A stretch of 64,000 bases of DNA, taken from Methanohalophilus profundi (GTDB lineage Archaea > Halobacteriota > Methanosarcinia > Methanosarcinales > Methanosarcinaceae). The position numbers were made by a program, and so were the translations under genes. Under the pieces are notes generated by a model. It saw only the letters and a program-made list of their open reading frames with translations. It was not told the origin of the DNA and did no database searches. Location: assembly GCF_004137855.1 (NCBI RefSeq), contig NZ_QBKB01000002.1:1437368-1501367 (forward strand). The letters are read 5' to 3'. Shown one piece after another: positions 1-9,673 of this stretch. Every line of letters begins with the position of its first letter. Position 1 is the stretch's first letter.

Positions 1-210
1 ATCATAGAGGCACATGTAAGTAATCCCAAAGTTGTAGGCAAAGCTATAAGTGAACTTAACTTGCCTGAAAGCAGTCTTCTGCTGATGGTAAGGAGAGGTG
101 AGGAGTCCTTTATCGCCAATGGAAATGTTGTACTCGAATATGACGACATTGTAACTGTAATTGGTGAAGGCGATTCAGCACAGAAGGTTGCAGACCTTTT
201 TGAGCGTTGA
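1..210 (+). CDS. TrkA-C (RCK C-terminal) domain protein, 3' end only
   Basis: Reading frame 1 is open from the window edge to TGA at 208-210 and gives about 69 residues of a C-terminal domain. The stretch resembles TrkA-C, the small ligand-binding domain that follows RCK domains in K+ uptake regulators or sits on membrane antiporters. Visible features are an opening NPKVVGK segment, then RRGEE, and a closing DDIVTVIGEG strand followed by a short helix. The N-terminal part lies outside the window, so I cannot tell a soluble TrkA from a transporter carrying this domain. A separate full-length TrkA is found at 55465-56799. Confidence 0.7.
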   Translation: MIEAHVSNPKVVGKAISELNLPESSLLLMVRRGEESFIANGNVVLEYDDIVTVIGEGDSAQKVADLFER

Positions 211-234
211 TTACTTTCAGTCCACTTCAAACAT

Positions 235-244
235 CTATATATAC
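235..244 (+). promoter_or_regulatory. TATA box (box A) for the RPA operon
   Basis: CTATATATAC lies between the stop of the TrkA-C protein and the RPA start at 305. Archaeal box A elements sit about 25-30 bases before the transcript start, which would leave a leader of roughly 35 bases holding the AAGGTGAT ribosome site just before the ATG. Confidence 0.45.
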
Positions 245-304
245 CCAAACACCATATTCACCTTTGCCTCTCTAGAAGGAAAAACAAGAGGTCAAGGTGA
301 TTTC

Positions 305-1855
305 ATGGAAGATATTGCAAAGGGTATACAGACCCAATTTAAGGATATGGGAATAGAAGTTCCTCTGGAAGAAATTGAAGAACGGCTTGATAAACTTATT
401 AACAAGTTCAAAGTTCCCGCCAATGAGGCACGAAAAAATACTGTAAATGTTTTACTGAAACAGTATAATGTCGACAAGAATGAATTTTTCAACCAATCAA
501 AACCCGCAACAATGTCTAATATTGCGGATGTGAAAGCAGATCAATGGGTAAATGTTGACATTAAAGTATTACAATTATGGGATAATTCAAACAGTTCAAT
601 TTCCCAGGTAGGTCTCGTAGGCGACTCTACCGGTCGAATAAAATTTATCAAATGGGCCAGGGATAATCTTCCTGATGTTGAAGAAGGCAAATCATACCGT
701 TTTAGTAATGTGGTTGTTAATGAATGGAATGGTAAACTGGAATTAACCCTGAATCGTACCAGTTCTATAGAACCGCTTGCAACAGATATTGATGCCGGTT
801 CAACTTCTGCGGGTTCTCCTGAAGAATGTCAGGTTTCAGATCTTAACCAGGAAAACATGTGGGCCAATCTCAAAGCCAAGGTTGTCCAGTTATGGGACAA
901 TTCCAATGAAGCGGTTTCCCAGGTTGGAATTCTTGGGGATGAATCCGGCACTATCAAATTCATCAAATGGTCTCGTGATGATCTGCCTGATGTAGAAGAA
1001 GGCAAATCTTACCTTTTCAATAATGTGGTTGTCAATGAATGGAATGGTAAGTATGAAGTTACCCTAAACCGCACCAGTAGCATTGAGCCTCTGGAAGAAG
1101 ATATTGAGACATCCTTCCAGCCACAGGGGTCGGCTGAAGACCGTTTACTTTCAGAATTACGTCAGGAAAATATGTGGGCCAACATTGAAGCCAAGGTTGT
1201 CCAATTATGGGACAATTCCAATGATGCGATATCCCAGGTAGGGATTCTTGGTGACAAAACAGGCACTATCAAATTCATCAAATGGTCTCGTGATGATCTG
1301 CCTGATGTAGAAGAAGGACGGGTTTATCGCTTCAATAACATTGTTGTCAATGAGTGGAATGGAAACTATGAGGTAATTCTCAACCGCACTACTACAATTG
1401 AACCTCTCTCTGAAGAAATAGAGGTGGGAGCTAATAGTTTCCAGGGTGCAATGATTGATATCCAGGACGGTTCCGGGCTTATTAAACGCTGTCCTGAATG
1501 TAACAGGGCACTTACAAAAGGAGCCTGTATGGAGCACGGCAAGGTTGATGGGAATTATGACCTGCGTATCAAAGCTGTGCTTGATAATGGGGAAACGGTG
1601 CAGGATGTTCTTCTGAACAGGGAAATTACCGAAGAATTGACCGGTATCACTCTTGAGGAAGCAATTAATCTTGCAGCGGATGCCCTTGATCAAACGGTAG
1701 TGGTAAGTAAAATGCGTGAGGACCTTGTGGGAAAATATTATTGTGTGGAAGGATCGCTTGCTGATCGTTACTTAATAGCAAAATCCATTGAACCATTATC
1801 CACTGTTGATATGGAAAAGGTTGATGAGCTTATTGCAGATCTGGAGGTGGCCTGA
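305..1855 (+). CDS. rpa: Replication protein A (single-stranded DNA-binding protein), three OB folds plus zinc finger
   Basis: 516-residue single-stranded DNA-binding protein for replication and repair. Residues 1-60 form a charged helical region. Three nearly identical OB-fold units follow, each with LWDNSN, KFIKW and VVNEWNG motifs, at about 70-160, 175-265 and 280-370. A C-x2-C-x8-C-x2-H zinc finger lies at about 396-411, followed by a final OB-like domain. The ATG at 305 is chosen because AAGGTGATTTC precedes it; the frame is open further upstream without a ribosome site. Its stop directly abuts the ATG of the RPA partner gene, the usual rpa-rpap operon of euryarchaea. Methanosarcina RPAs differ in OB number, and this one is a three-OB zinc-finger form. 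Confidence 0.93.
   Translation: MEDIAKGIQTQFKDMGIEVPLEEIEERLDKLINKFKVPANEARKNTVNVLLKQYNVDKNEFFNQSKPATMSNIADVKADQWVNVDIKVLQLWDNSNSSISQVGLVGDSTGRIKFIKWARDNLPDVEEGKSYRFSNVVVNEWNGKLELTLNRTSSIEPLATDIDAGSTSAGSPEECQVSDLNQENMWANLKAKVVQLWDNSNEAVSQVGILGDESGTIKFIKWSRDDLPDVEEGKSYLFNNVVVNEWNGKYEVTLNRTSSIEPLEEDIETSFQPQGSAEDRLLSELRQENMWANIEAKVVQLWDNSNDAISQVGILGDKTGTIKFIKWSRDDLPDVEEGRVYRFNNIVVNEWNGNYEVILNRTTTIEPLSEEIEVGANSFQGAMIDIQDGSGLIKRCPECNRALTKGACMEHGKVDGNYDLRIKAVLDNGETVQDVLLNREITEELTGITLEEAINLAADALDQTVVVSKMREDLVGKYYCVEGSLADRYLIAKSIEPLSTVDMEKVDELIADLEVA
511..1455 (+). repeat. Three tandem 315-bp units encoding the RPA OB folds
   Basis: Matching anchors (CAATTATGG, CAGTTATGG, CAATTATGG) fall at 572, 887 and 1202, an exact period of 315 bases or 105 codons. 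Units 2 and 3 share an uninterrupted 56-base identity at 947-1002 and 1262-1317. Unit 1 is more diverged. The pattern shows internal duplication with recent homogenisation of the last two units. Confidence 0.85.
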
Positions 1856-2422
1856 ATGTCTACCTATGTACGTGAAGTAGCAAAAAGAATGTTTGCAAAA
1901 GAGTTTAGGAATTCGGATCTCTCATTCAGGGAAGGTGACGATGTTTATTCTCCTCAGTATCTGTTAACACCAACCGGGGCCAGGGTAAATCGCCTTTTTA
2001 TTGTAGGGACTCTTATCGAGAAGGAAAATATAGGTAATGAAGCGGAATACTGGAGAGGTCGGGTTACAGATCCTACAGGTACCTTCACAATATATGCAGG
2101 TCAGTATCAACCGGAAGCAGCACAACTGCTGTCAGAATGTGAAACTCCCGCATTTGTAGCTGTTGCAGGCAAACCCAGTGTTTATGAGACTCCTGATGGG
2201 GACACTATTACTTCCATAAGACCAGAATCCATAAGTATAGTTGATGGTAACACACGGGATATGTGGGTTGTCGATACTGCCATTCAGACAATTAATCGAT
2301 TACATAACCTGGATGGTTCGGATACATATGTGATTCGTGCTAAAGAACATTACAATACCGATAAGGGAAGTTATTCATCCATGGTACTGGATGCTCTGAA
2401 ATCCCTTAAAGAACAGATTTGA
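1856..2422 (+). CDS. RPA-associated protein (COG3390 family)
   Basis: 188-residue partner of RPA. The family is encoded directly after RPA in many euryarchaea and in haloarchaea has been shown to act together with RPA in DNA repair. The N-terminal half looks like an OB fold (a GARVNRLFIVGTL strand, then WRGRVTDPTGTFTIYAG). The C-terminal third is helical. Start ATG directly follows the TGA of rpa, so translation is probably coupled. An intrinsic terminator begins two bases after its stop, so the operon is these two genes. Confidence 0.85.
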   Translation: MSTYVREVAKRMFAKEFRNSDLSFREGDDVYSPQYLLTPTGARVNRLFIVGTLIEKENIGNEAEYWRGRVTDPTGTFTIYAGQYQPEAAQLLSECETPAFVAVAGKPSVYETPDGDTITSIRPESISIVDGNTRDMWVVDTAIQTINRLHNLDGSDTYVIRAKEHYNTDKGSYSSMVLDALKSLKEQI

Positions 2423-2423
2423 T

Positions 2424-2446
2424 GTGTGCTTTATGCACACTTTTTT
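2424..2446 (+). terminator. Intrinsic terminator of the rpa operon
   Basis: GTGTGC, a five-base loop TTTAT, GCACAC and then six T residues. This perfect 6-bp stem with a T-run starts just after the stop at 2422. Confidence 0.8.
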
Positions 2447-2494
2447 GCATAAGTATAATAAATGAGTAAATCTATTTTTATTCGGGTGATATTT

Positions 2495-2737
2495 GTGAAA
2501 ACTTATCTGCTGGTGTGGTTTAACAGTGAAGGTGCAAGTCCCTCTGAAGTTAACCGTCGCCTTCTGTCTCTGGGGTTTAAACCAATTCAGGGATATTATG
2601 ACTATGTCTATGAATGGGGCAACAATGTTCATGTTGAGGAAATCCTCCAGTTTGGAGATAAAGTACACCTAAGCCTCAATGGGCTTGGAGTTATATTTAA
2701 AATAGAAACGATTGATGGGAAAAAGGAAACGGATTAA
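2495..2737 (+). CDS. Small conserved hypothetical protein
   Basis: About 80 residues starting at GTG 2495, preceded by GGGTGAT at a good distance. An in-frame ATG at 2462 exists but has no ribosome site and adds a non-conserved-looking leader. The protein opens with a beta strand (KTYLLVWFNS), then SPSEVNRRLLSLGF and a compact alpha/beta pattern with a C-terminal acidic tail. I do not recognise the family. The gene ends tail to tail with the phosphoesterase, overlapping it by 4 bases. Confidence 0.6.
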   Translation: MKTYLLVWFNSEGASPSEVNRRLLSLGFKPIQGYYDYVYEWGNNVHVEEILQFGDKVHLSLNGLGVIFKIETIDGKKETD

Positions 2738-3267
2738 TTGTCCGCTTTTTCCAGTTCTCTTGAAAATCCGACAAATCCACAGGATTGTCCTTTTATTTCT
2801 ATAAATCTTGCTTTTACTTCACCCTTTTCAATATTTAGTTCGGCGGCCATAGGGTCTGACATGCGGGGTGATGTCGGGGAGCCGGGACACAATACCAGTA
2901 CATCTGTTTTTTCCAGTATTGGCCTGTGAATATGGCCGAATATCAGCACATTAACACTCATTTCAAGGGCTTTGTAGCGCAGGGCAGTTGTATCATTTAT
3001 TGATAGGGCGGCTTCGTGGACAACGCCTACACTTACGCCTTCAATGTCAAGTTGCAGGGTTTCGGGAAGTATCTCTTTTAATTCGTATGTATCGGAATTA
3101 CCATATACTGATTTGAGTTTCCCTGTATCGTTGAAAGCCTTATAACATTCAAGTGTAGTAAAATCTCCGGCGTGTATTACCATGTCATATCTATCAATCA
3201 GGCCTTTCAAGCCGGGAGGAATTTCTCCACTTTTGAGATGTGTATCTGAAATAACAAGTACCTTCAT
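2734..3267 (-). CDS. Metallophosphoesterase (YfcE/MJ0936-like)
   Basis: 177 residues with the calcineurin-like phosphoesterase signature in order: SDTH near residue 8, HAGD near 32, YGNSD near 55, VVHEA near 83 and GHIHRP near 112. These supply the dinuclear metal ligands. The family hydrolyses small phosphodiesters in vitro and its cellular substrate is unknown. The length matches the archaeal YfcE/MJ0936 group. It lies 9 bases downstream of the transcription regulator at 3277-4065 and could be the last gene of that minus-strand operon. Confidence 0.85.
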   Translation of the reverse strand: MKVLVISDTHLKSGEIPPGLKGLIDRYDMVIHAGDFTTLECYKAFNDTGKLKSVYGNSDTYELKEILPETLQLDIEGVSVGVVHEAALSINDTTALRYKALEMSVNVLIFGHIHRPILEKTDVLVLCPGSPTSPRMSDPMAAELNIEKGEVKARFIEIKGQSCGFVGFSRELEKADN

Positions 3268-3276
3268 GTTTTTACC

Positions 3277-4065
3277 TTAATGAAAACTCAGGTCTACAAG
3301 TTCGTATTCCAGGTTTTCCATCTCAAGTTTACTCATTATGGTGGGAACCTGCTCATCGATTGCAAGCACTAGGGACGAAAGCCCATGGAATGCAGCTTCT
3401 ACAACTGATTCCTTTGCCCCATACATAACATCGGGTTGACTTCCTATTTTTTTGAGTGCCACGAGCGATTCAACTCCAATCACCGCTATATAGTCCTTTG
3501 ATTCGGTGAGTTTTTTCAATCGTTCCAAATCTACATTTCTGGAGCCCTGCCTTTCGCTGCGGGGAATCTTGCAGACTGTAATACTTGCCGTTTCCAGATC
3601 GATCATCCCGGTAAGGTTGGTGACACCTACATCTTCTCCTTCTTCTGCATCAGATACGGTGACGCCCCGGGCATCTGCTTCTTCTTTAGTGTCAACATAT
3701 AGCAAACCGTTTCTCATATGAAGATAGACATCTTCGCCTTTATCCAGATTTTCATCGGCAATAGCAGTCCAGGTAGATACATGGCTTATGATATCACTCA
3801 TTACGAATTTGGCATATCTTTTCATGTCAGCAGCATTTTCCAGAACCCACTCTACTCCATTTTTTGTAATCCTGTAGCGTACCCTTCCATCAGAATAAAT
3901 ATATCCTTCAGATGTAAGTTCCTTGATATATTCTGAAACTGCCTGGGGGGTCACTCCGACTTTCTCTGCTATTTCTTTCTGTCTGACATTGGGTTGATGG
4001 GCGGCAACTTCGATAAGTATCTGGAATTTGGTAATGCCGCTTTTACTCTGGAGAATGTCAATCAT
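3277..4065 (-). CDS. Predicted transcriptional regulator, winged helix plus unknown C-terminal domain (COG1497-like)
   Basis: 262 residues. The first 75 form a winged helix-turn-helix of MarR/ArsR style, with QKEIAEKVGVTPQAVSEYIKEL as recognition region and a YRITKNG wing. The remainder is a conserved archaeal domain with a NLTGMIDLE strand and a C-terminal alpha/beta region (IAVIGVESLVAL) that may bind a small ligand. The target is unknown. The start codon overlaps the stop of the preceding regulator gene by 4 bases (ATGA), so the two regulators are translationally coupled. Confidence 0.75.
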   Translation of the reverse strand: MIDILQSKSGITKFQILIEVAAHQPNVRQKEIAEKVGVTPQAVSEYIKELTSEGYIYSDGRVRYRITKNGVEWVLENAADMKRYAKFVMSDIISHVSTWTAIADENLDKGEDVYLHMRNGLLYVDTKEEADARGVTVSDAEEGEDVGVTNLTGMIDLETASITVCKIPRSERQGSRNVDLERLKKLTESKDYIAVIGVESLVALKKIGSQPDVMYGAKESVVEAAFHGLSSLVLAIDEQVPTIMSKLEMENLEYELVDLSFH

Positions 4066-4571
4066 TTCTTTTCCTCATTTATTTTCAATCTCTGGCCCAT
4101 AACCGTTAACCCCTTTGCTCTTCTGGCAAGGGATCTTATGTATAATGCACTTCTGTTGAGCTTACGTGTAAGAGCACTCATAGAATGGTTGCCACTTTCT
4201 ACTTCCTTTTCAAGTTCTCCTATCAGATCTTTTATCTCTTCGTAAGGAGTGAATGTTAAAGTAATTATTTCACTGAGGTCGTCAAAAGAACACTGGAAAT
4301 TCGCCTGTACTTTTGAATACGATGAGTGATATTCCTTATCCGGTTTCTCTCCAGGTTTGGGCATGCGCCACTGGCTTTCCAGTAACCCGCATTTCTGGAG
4401 TATATCGATACTTTCCTCTGTGTCAATTCCCATTTTTTCGTCAAGCTGGCCTTTTGTCATCCACTCTGAACTGAGTGCATTGAAGACATGTTTATGCTCC
4501 TTTGACCTGAATGTTTGTAGGAGGGGTACCATTTCAGATGGGTCGTTTATTATTCGGGTTCTCCTGGGCAT
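4062..4571 (-). CDS. Predicted ArsR-like winged-helix protein
   Basis: 169 residues, first gene of a two-regulator unit. The ATG at 4571 is preferred over the GTG directly before it because GAGG lies seven bases upstream. Residues 20-60 (VFNALSSEWMTKGQLDEKMG and following) look like a winged helix reading module. The middle has an FQCSFDDLSEIITLTF strand pair, and the end is helical and basic (RSLARRAKGL). Similar proteins occur across Methanosarcinaceae, generally annotated only as ArsR family. Function is inferred from the fold alone. Confidence 0.6.
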   Translation of the reverse strand: MPRRTRIINDPSEMVPLLQTFRSKEHKHVFNALSSEWMTKGQLDEKMGIDTEESIDILQKCGLLESQWRMPKPGEKPDKEYHSSYSKVQANFQCSFDDLSEIITLTFTPYEEIKDLIGELEKEVESGNHSMSALTRKLNRSALYIRSLARRAKGLTVMGQRLKINEEKK

Positions 4572-4751
4572 CACAAAACCTCATATGTAGGTTATTGATT
4601 CGATTTAGAAAAGGCTAATACAGCTATACTAATATGGTCTTAAGATTAATAAATGTGTTGTAGTATTTGTGTTGATACTTATCGCAGTTTTTCGTCATAC
4701 ATCTATACCGTTACATTTATTCAATCCTGTTAACAATACTGTTCAGTTATT

Positions 4752-5357
4752 ATGACAGAGGCACTGTATTCTAAAATTTTCAGGTTACTTGATAACCGAC
4801 AGCTTTCGATCAGTAGCATCACGAGAGACCTCAAATCAGAAGGTATTGATGAGCATCGTTTGATCATGACCGGTTATTTGAGGGCACTGAGAGATCTGAA
4901 AAAACTTGATGAAATAGAGGTGCCTCCATCAAAGACCTATAAACTTTCAGATAACGTTGAGAAAGAAGAAGATAATATTTATTCTCTTATAGGCCACCAT
5001 CTGAAAGATGTTCCTGCATCTAAACGCATCTATGTAGCAATCTATGTATTTTCTTATCTGTTGGAAAGGCCAGTTTTCAGAGCTGAGTTAAAATCAATGG
5101 GTTTTCATGAAAATACTATCATGGATGCGGTGCAACAGGGCAATCCTATAATAGAAGTGCCTGAAAAAGATATTAGGCCTTTTCGTAATTCCATAACACG
5201 AATCACAATACCTTCAGTAGACCCAGCTTATGAAATAACTGGTGAAGATAATGATAATCTCCGGTATGTAGGTATAGTCCTTCTGCCGGTACTCAAGGCG
5301 CTTATGAATCTGGAAGGCCTTGTACCCAAGACTAAACAAACAAAACTGGCAACTTAA
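4752..5357 (+). CDS. Conserved hypothetical protein with possible N-terminal winged helix
   Basis: 201 residues, start ATG 4752. The first 65 residues (LYSKIFRLLDNRQLSISSIT, then a helix with LRALRDLKKL) resemble a winged-helix module. The second half is helical with a C-terminal hydrophobic helix (YVGIVLLPVLKALMNLEGLV). I do not recognise a named family. The gene stands alone on the plus strand between divergent regulators and the convergent leuS. The 180-base gap upstream (4572-4751) is AT-rich promoter DNA with no other feature I can support. Confidence 0.6.
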   Translation: MTEALYSKIFRLLDNRQLSISSITRDLKSEGIDEHRLIMTGYLRALRDLKKLDEIEVPPSKTYKLSDNVEKEEDNIYSLIGHHLKDVPASKRIYVAIYVFSYLLERPVFRAELKSMGFHENTIMDAVQQGNPIIEVPEKDIRPFRNSITRITIPSVDPAYEITGEDNDNLRYVGIVLLPVLKALMNLEGLVPKTKQTKLAT

Positions 5358-5365
5358 AAAAAAAA
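5356..5365 (-). terminator. T-run terminator downstream of leuS
   Basis: Ten A residues on the plus strand read as ten T residues about 35 bases past the leuS stop on the minus strand. A U-tract after a gene end is enough to terminate archaeal RNA polymerase. The tract overlaps the stop of the convergent gene. Confidence 0.45.
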
Positions 5366-5398
5366 GAAGAGTAGAGAAAAGAAAGGGTTTAATCCCCT

Positions 5399-8283
5399 TC
5401 ATTCAAGATAGATAGCCGGCCTCATTGGTGCTGCAAAGCGGGCTTTCTTTTCGGGATCATACGTCTCTTCTCCTTCCCTGGCGATCTGCACTTCACAACC
5501 AATTTCCTTTTCAAAGAAATTTTTTGCTTCTTGCAGTGTTTCTTTTTCGTCCAGGTTGAAACCGCATACCATCTCGAATTTCTCTTCTTTCATGGCCTTT
5601 ATGTCATCAACAACTTTCTTTGCAAACTTTGGTACTTCTTTTCCATAAGGTCTCATCTCGGGGTCCTGCATGAGCTTCTTTATGAGAATTCCCGGGTTGA
5701 GATCTCCCTGTTGCTGGAGTTCAAGAGCCTGTTTAAAAGCCTCTGATTTCCATTGGGAGGCTGTGTAGAGGACAAGTTTTTGCGGCTTTATACCGGTGAC
5801 TTTTATTATTTCCTCTACATCTGAAAAGTGTTGCTGATCAGCTCTTCGCCAGCTTCGGCATCCCTGTCTATAAATTGCGGGTCATACTCTGGATATTTTT
5901 CCAGGGACACATAACCTTGCGTTTCTTCCATTTCACTCCAGATTTCCTCACATATGTGGGGAGTGAAAGGTGCCATCAGGCGCACCCATGTATCGAGTAT
6001 ATCATACTGGAGGGTCTTTCCTCCTCTCCTCTGATACCATTTCACATCATTAAGAAGCAGGAAGAAAGAATTCTGTAGGGCCTGCCGGGTACGTATGCTT
6101 TTAAGTGCCTCGTTTGTCTCACTGATACGTTGCTGCAGGCGGCTCTGTATCCACCTATCTATCAATTGTTTTTCCTTACAGGCTCCAGAGGTACATTTGG
6201 TATCGATAGTATCTTTTGCAAAATGGTAGAACCTGTCCACCTGTCTCCTGGCGGACTCGATACCACTGTTCTTCCAGTCAGCATCCTGTGTCTGTTCTGC
6301 ACTGGACAGGATATACATCCTGGAAATATCCGCACCATAATCTTTCACTGCTTCACTGAGTGTTAGCAGTGGTCCCTTGGACTTACTCATTTTCTGTCCT
6401 TCAAGAGATACAAAACCATTGATTGCAATGGCACGAGGCCAGTTCTCTTCTCCGAACATCGCAACATGATGGAAAAGGAAGAACAGGAGGTGGTTGGGTA
6501 TGAGATCTTTTCCTGAGGACCTGAGATTGACGGGATACCAGTAATTGAACTCCTCTCGCATGCTTTCAATTACAGAGGCATCAATTCCACTTTTTCCTGC
6601 TGCATCCTGCACACTTCCCTTTCCAAGAAGCACATGATCAAAGAGTTCGGGAACCAGTTGCTCGGTCTTAATATCTTCACTGAGAAACTTTGCAACGATG
6701 TAGTAAGACATGTATACCGTGGAATCTCCCAGGGATTCGATCAACCAGTCCTTATCAAAGGGCAGGCGTGTTCCGAGTCCTTTTTTACGGGCGCAGGCCT
6801 TGTCTTTTAGCCAGTCAACCTTATTATTGAACTCTACCCTCAGTTCTTCGGGAATTATATCCATATTCTCTATGCAGCGGTATACTTTATCCTTCCATTC
6901 AGGATTGGAATAATTGAGGAACCACTGGCCCTTAACCATGTTTACTACACATGGAGTTCCACAGCGGCAGACCACAGGTTCACTGAATTCATAGAATATC
7001 TCACCGATTTTCTCATCGATCAAATCCTGTGTAAGAAGATCCTTTATCTTTGAGACCTTCGTGCCTGCATATTTCCCGGTATTCTCTTTCAGGGTACCTC
7101 CGTGGAATTCCCGCCGATATACCATCTTTGTTGCAGATTCGGCCTTTGGATCATCCTGGTCCTGTACTCCAAATTCCTCTACCGCTTCAACTGCCGGATA
7201 CTCTCCGTACTCAGGAACATCGATAAGAGGTATGAGCTGGATATTCTGGAGATTTTCTGTAATACCGTATTCTGAAAGATCTTTATCATAAAGGTCCTTC
7301 AGGGCCAGATAATCATAAGGCGCATGTGCGGGCACACTCATCACAACTCCGCTTCCGTTACCTCCCCTGACAAAAGATGCCGGCAGGGTGATTACTTCCG
7401 AGTCTGTCAACGGGTTTTTGACCTTTATCCCGATGATGTCCAGACCACTTATTTTTCCTATGAATTCGACTTTACGGTCGGTGTAGGTAAGTTTGTTGTA
7501 TGCTTCTTCACTTACAATCCAGGTCTCTTCATACTCGTCGGTTTTCACCTTCGCCTTGACATATTCCACATCAGGGTTTATCCAGAGGTTGGTGACCCCG
7601 AATGTGGTTTCCGGACGCAGGGTAGCACAGGGTAATACCATGCCATCATATGTGAATTTGATCAGTGTATAATCCACGATAGTGGCTTCTTCTCCCCTGA
7701 GGATGTCATGGTCTTCCACAGGATTGTCATCATTGGGGCACCATTTGACAGGATGTGAGCCTTTTACAATCAGTCCCTTTTCGTAAAGCAGATTGTATTG
7801 CCATTCGATGAATTTTTTATATGTTTCATCGGTTGTAGTGAACTTTCTTCTCCAATCAATGGAATATCCAATGGATCGCATGGCTTTTTCTGCTTCCACA
7901 CTGAAATATTCCACGATTTTTTCCGGGGAATCAAGTCCTTCGAGGATATCCTTCGGGATGCCGTGGAACTTAGAATAGACTTCCATCGTCTGAGGTTCCC
8001 TGTTGGCGATTAGTTCGGCAAGTCCTACAATGGGTGTACCGGTTACGTGGAATCCCATAGGGTAGAGTACATTGTATCCCTGCATCCTCTTGTGCCTTGC
8101 AATAACGTCCCCGATGGTGAAGGTCCTGGTATGGCCTGCATGCAGGTTCCCATTTAGATATGGGTAGGGAATTGTTATGAAATATTTATCCCTGCTGTCA
8201 GGTTCGGCCTCGAAAACTTTGTCCTGAGACCAGATATTTTGCCACCTTTTTTCAATGGTGGCAGGGTTGTAGTTCTGTTCCAT
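5399..8283 (-). CDS. leuS: Leucyl-tRNA synthetase, archaeal type (one frameshift)
   Basis: Class I synthetase charging tRNA-Leu. The HAGH form of the HIGH motif is at residues 48-51, a CP1 editing domain contains TLRPETTFG, and KMSKS is at about 631-635. The frame breaks at the A-run 5824-5827 (TTTT on the coding strand); restoring one base joins the main frame to the last 140 residues (minus 5399-5823) and gives about 961 residues, the usual archaeal length. ATG 8283 is preferred over ATG 8289 because GAGGGG then sits eight bases upstream. It lies 12 bases after thrC, so the two are one operon. The break is probably a sequencing deletion, since the gene is essential. Confidence 0.92.
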
Positions 8284-8295
8284 TATCATATCCCC

Positions 8296-9498
8296 TCAGT
8301 ACAGGACCTTTCTGATAGCCTCCATTGTGGCATCAACTACAATGGGTTTTGGTGCAACAGATATTACTTCTTCCGGATCCTTGAGAAGGTGTCCTGTGGT
8401 CACACAGACCACGGATTCGTTTGCACCTATTACTCCGGTCCCTACAAGTTTTTTCAGGCCGGCAACTGAGGTGGCACTTGCAGGTTCAACGCCGATTCCT
8501 TCAAGTTGTGCCAGGTCTATCTGGGCTTCCACCAATTCCTCGTCAGTAACACTTTCAGCACCACCATTTGATTCGGAAATGGCTATAAGGGCCTTTCTGG
8601 CATTAACCGGATTCCCTATCCGGATTGCTGTTGCAATTGTTTCGGGGTCTTTTTCGGGGGTAATGTCAGTTTTTCCTTCCCTTACGGCTTTTACTATTGG
8701 ACAGGAACCTTCAGTCTGTATTCCCATCATCTGTGGGACTTTATCTGTAATTCCCAGTTTCTTGAATTCTTTGAAGCCTTTATGGATGGCAGTAATGTTT
8801 CCTGCATTACCTACCGGAAGTACCAGTCGGTCAGGCATTTGGAAATCCAGCTGGTCTGCTATCTCAAAACCTATTGTTTTCTGTCCTTCCAGCCTGTAGG
8901 GATTAATGGAGTTTAAGAGGTAGATCTTTTCCTCATCGCAGAGTTCTCTTACAAGTTCCAGAGCATCATCAAAATTGCCGCGTATACTAAGCACCTTTGC
9001 GCCATGCATCAGGGCCTGCGCAACCTTGCCCAGTGCAACTTTCCCTTCCGGTAACAGTACAACGGCAGGAACTGCCGCTTTTGCACCGTAGATGGAAAGG
9101 GCTGCGGAAGTATTACCTGTAGATGCACATGCAATTGTTTTCATCCCTAATTCCAGGGCTTTGCTGACACCTACGGTCATACCCCTGTCCTTGAAGGAAC
9201 CGGTAGGATTCATGCCTTCATGTTTGACATATAGTTCCCTGACACCGATCTTTTCGGCTAACCTGTCACATTTATAGAGAGGTGTGCCACCTTCCTGTAT
9301 TGTTATGGGTTTTCTATCAACAGGAAGAAGTTTTGCATATTTCCATACAGAAAGTGCAATTCCCTCTAAATCTTCCTTTTTTATATCAATTTGAGAATAA
9401 TCATAAATTACATCAAGCAAACCGCCGCATTCACAGGTATACAGGACCTCTGTTTTAGGATATTCCTTACCGCATTCGATGCATTTTAAATAGTACAT
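8296..9498 (-). CDS. thrC: Threonine synthase
   Basis: 400-residue PLP enzyme converting O-phosphohomoserine to threonine. An N-terminal zinc-ribbon-like segment has CIECG and a CECGG pair at about residues 6-25. The PLP lysine is K103 in GSFKDRGM. A glycine-rich phosphate loop (PVGNAGN) and the SGGAESV-type C-terminal region follow. The length is typical for the archaeal class. It is the first gene of a minus-strand operon with leuS. Confidence 0.94.
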   Translation of the reverse strand: MYYLKCIECGKEYPKTEVLYTCECGGLLDVIYDYSQIDIKKEDLEGIALSVWKYAKLLPVDRKPITIQEGGTPLYKCDRLAEKIGVRELYVKHEGMNPTGSFKDRGMTVGVSKALELGMKTIACASTGNTSAALSIYGAKAAVPAVVLLPEGKVALGKVAQALMHGAKVLSIRGNFDDALELVRELCDEEKIYLLNSINPYRLEGQKTIGFEIADQLDFQMPDRLVLPVGNAGNITAIHKGFKEFKKLGITDKVPQMMGIQTEGSCPIVKAVREGKTDITPEKDPETIATAIRIGNPVNARKALIAISESNGGAESVTDEELVEAQIDLAQLEGIGVEPASATSVAGLKKLVGTGVIGANESVVCVTTGHLLKDPEEVISVAPKPIVVDATMEAIRKVLY

Positions 9499-9559
9499 TG
9501 GAGTTCTCCTGGTAGTTTTAAAGCTTTAATAGGGTGAATCTTATAACCTAATCAATTCC

Positions 9560-9570
9560 AATATAAATAA
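9560..9570 (-). promoter_or_regulatory. TATA box for thrC-leuS
   Basis: On the minus strand the bases read TTATTTATATT, a near-consensus box A about 62 bases before the thrC start. This would give a leader of about 35-40 bases. Confidence 0.45.
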
Positions 9571-9673
9571 AGTACTCGGAAATGGCGCCTGACCCGTTCT
9601 ATTATGTAATTGTTATTAAATCTGTTGAAAGACCACCGTTATCTTTATTGTAGGGAAGCCCCATCCATCCACC

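Noticed and set aside
511-1455. CRISPR-like or satellite array
   Set aside because: The 315-base period is in coding frame and encodes OB folds; there are no short repeats with unique spacers.
1205-1693. Minus-strand open frame opposite RPA
   Set aside because: It is the antisense shadow of the OB-fold repeats, with no ribosome site or family resemblance.
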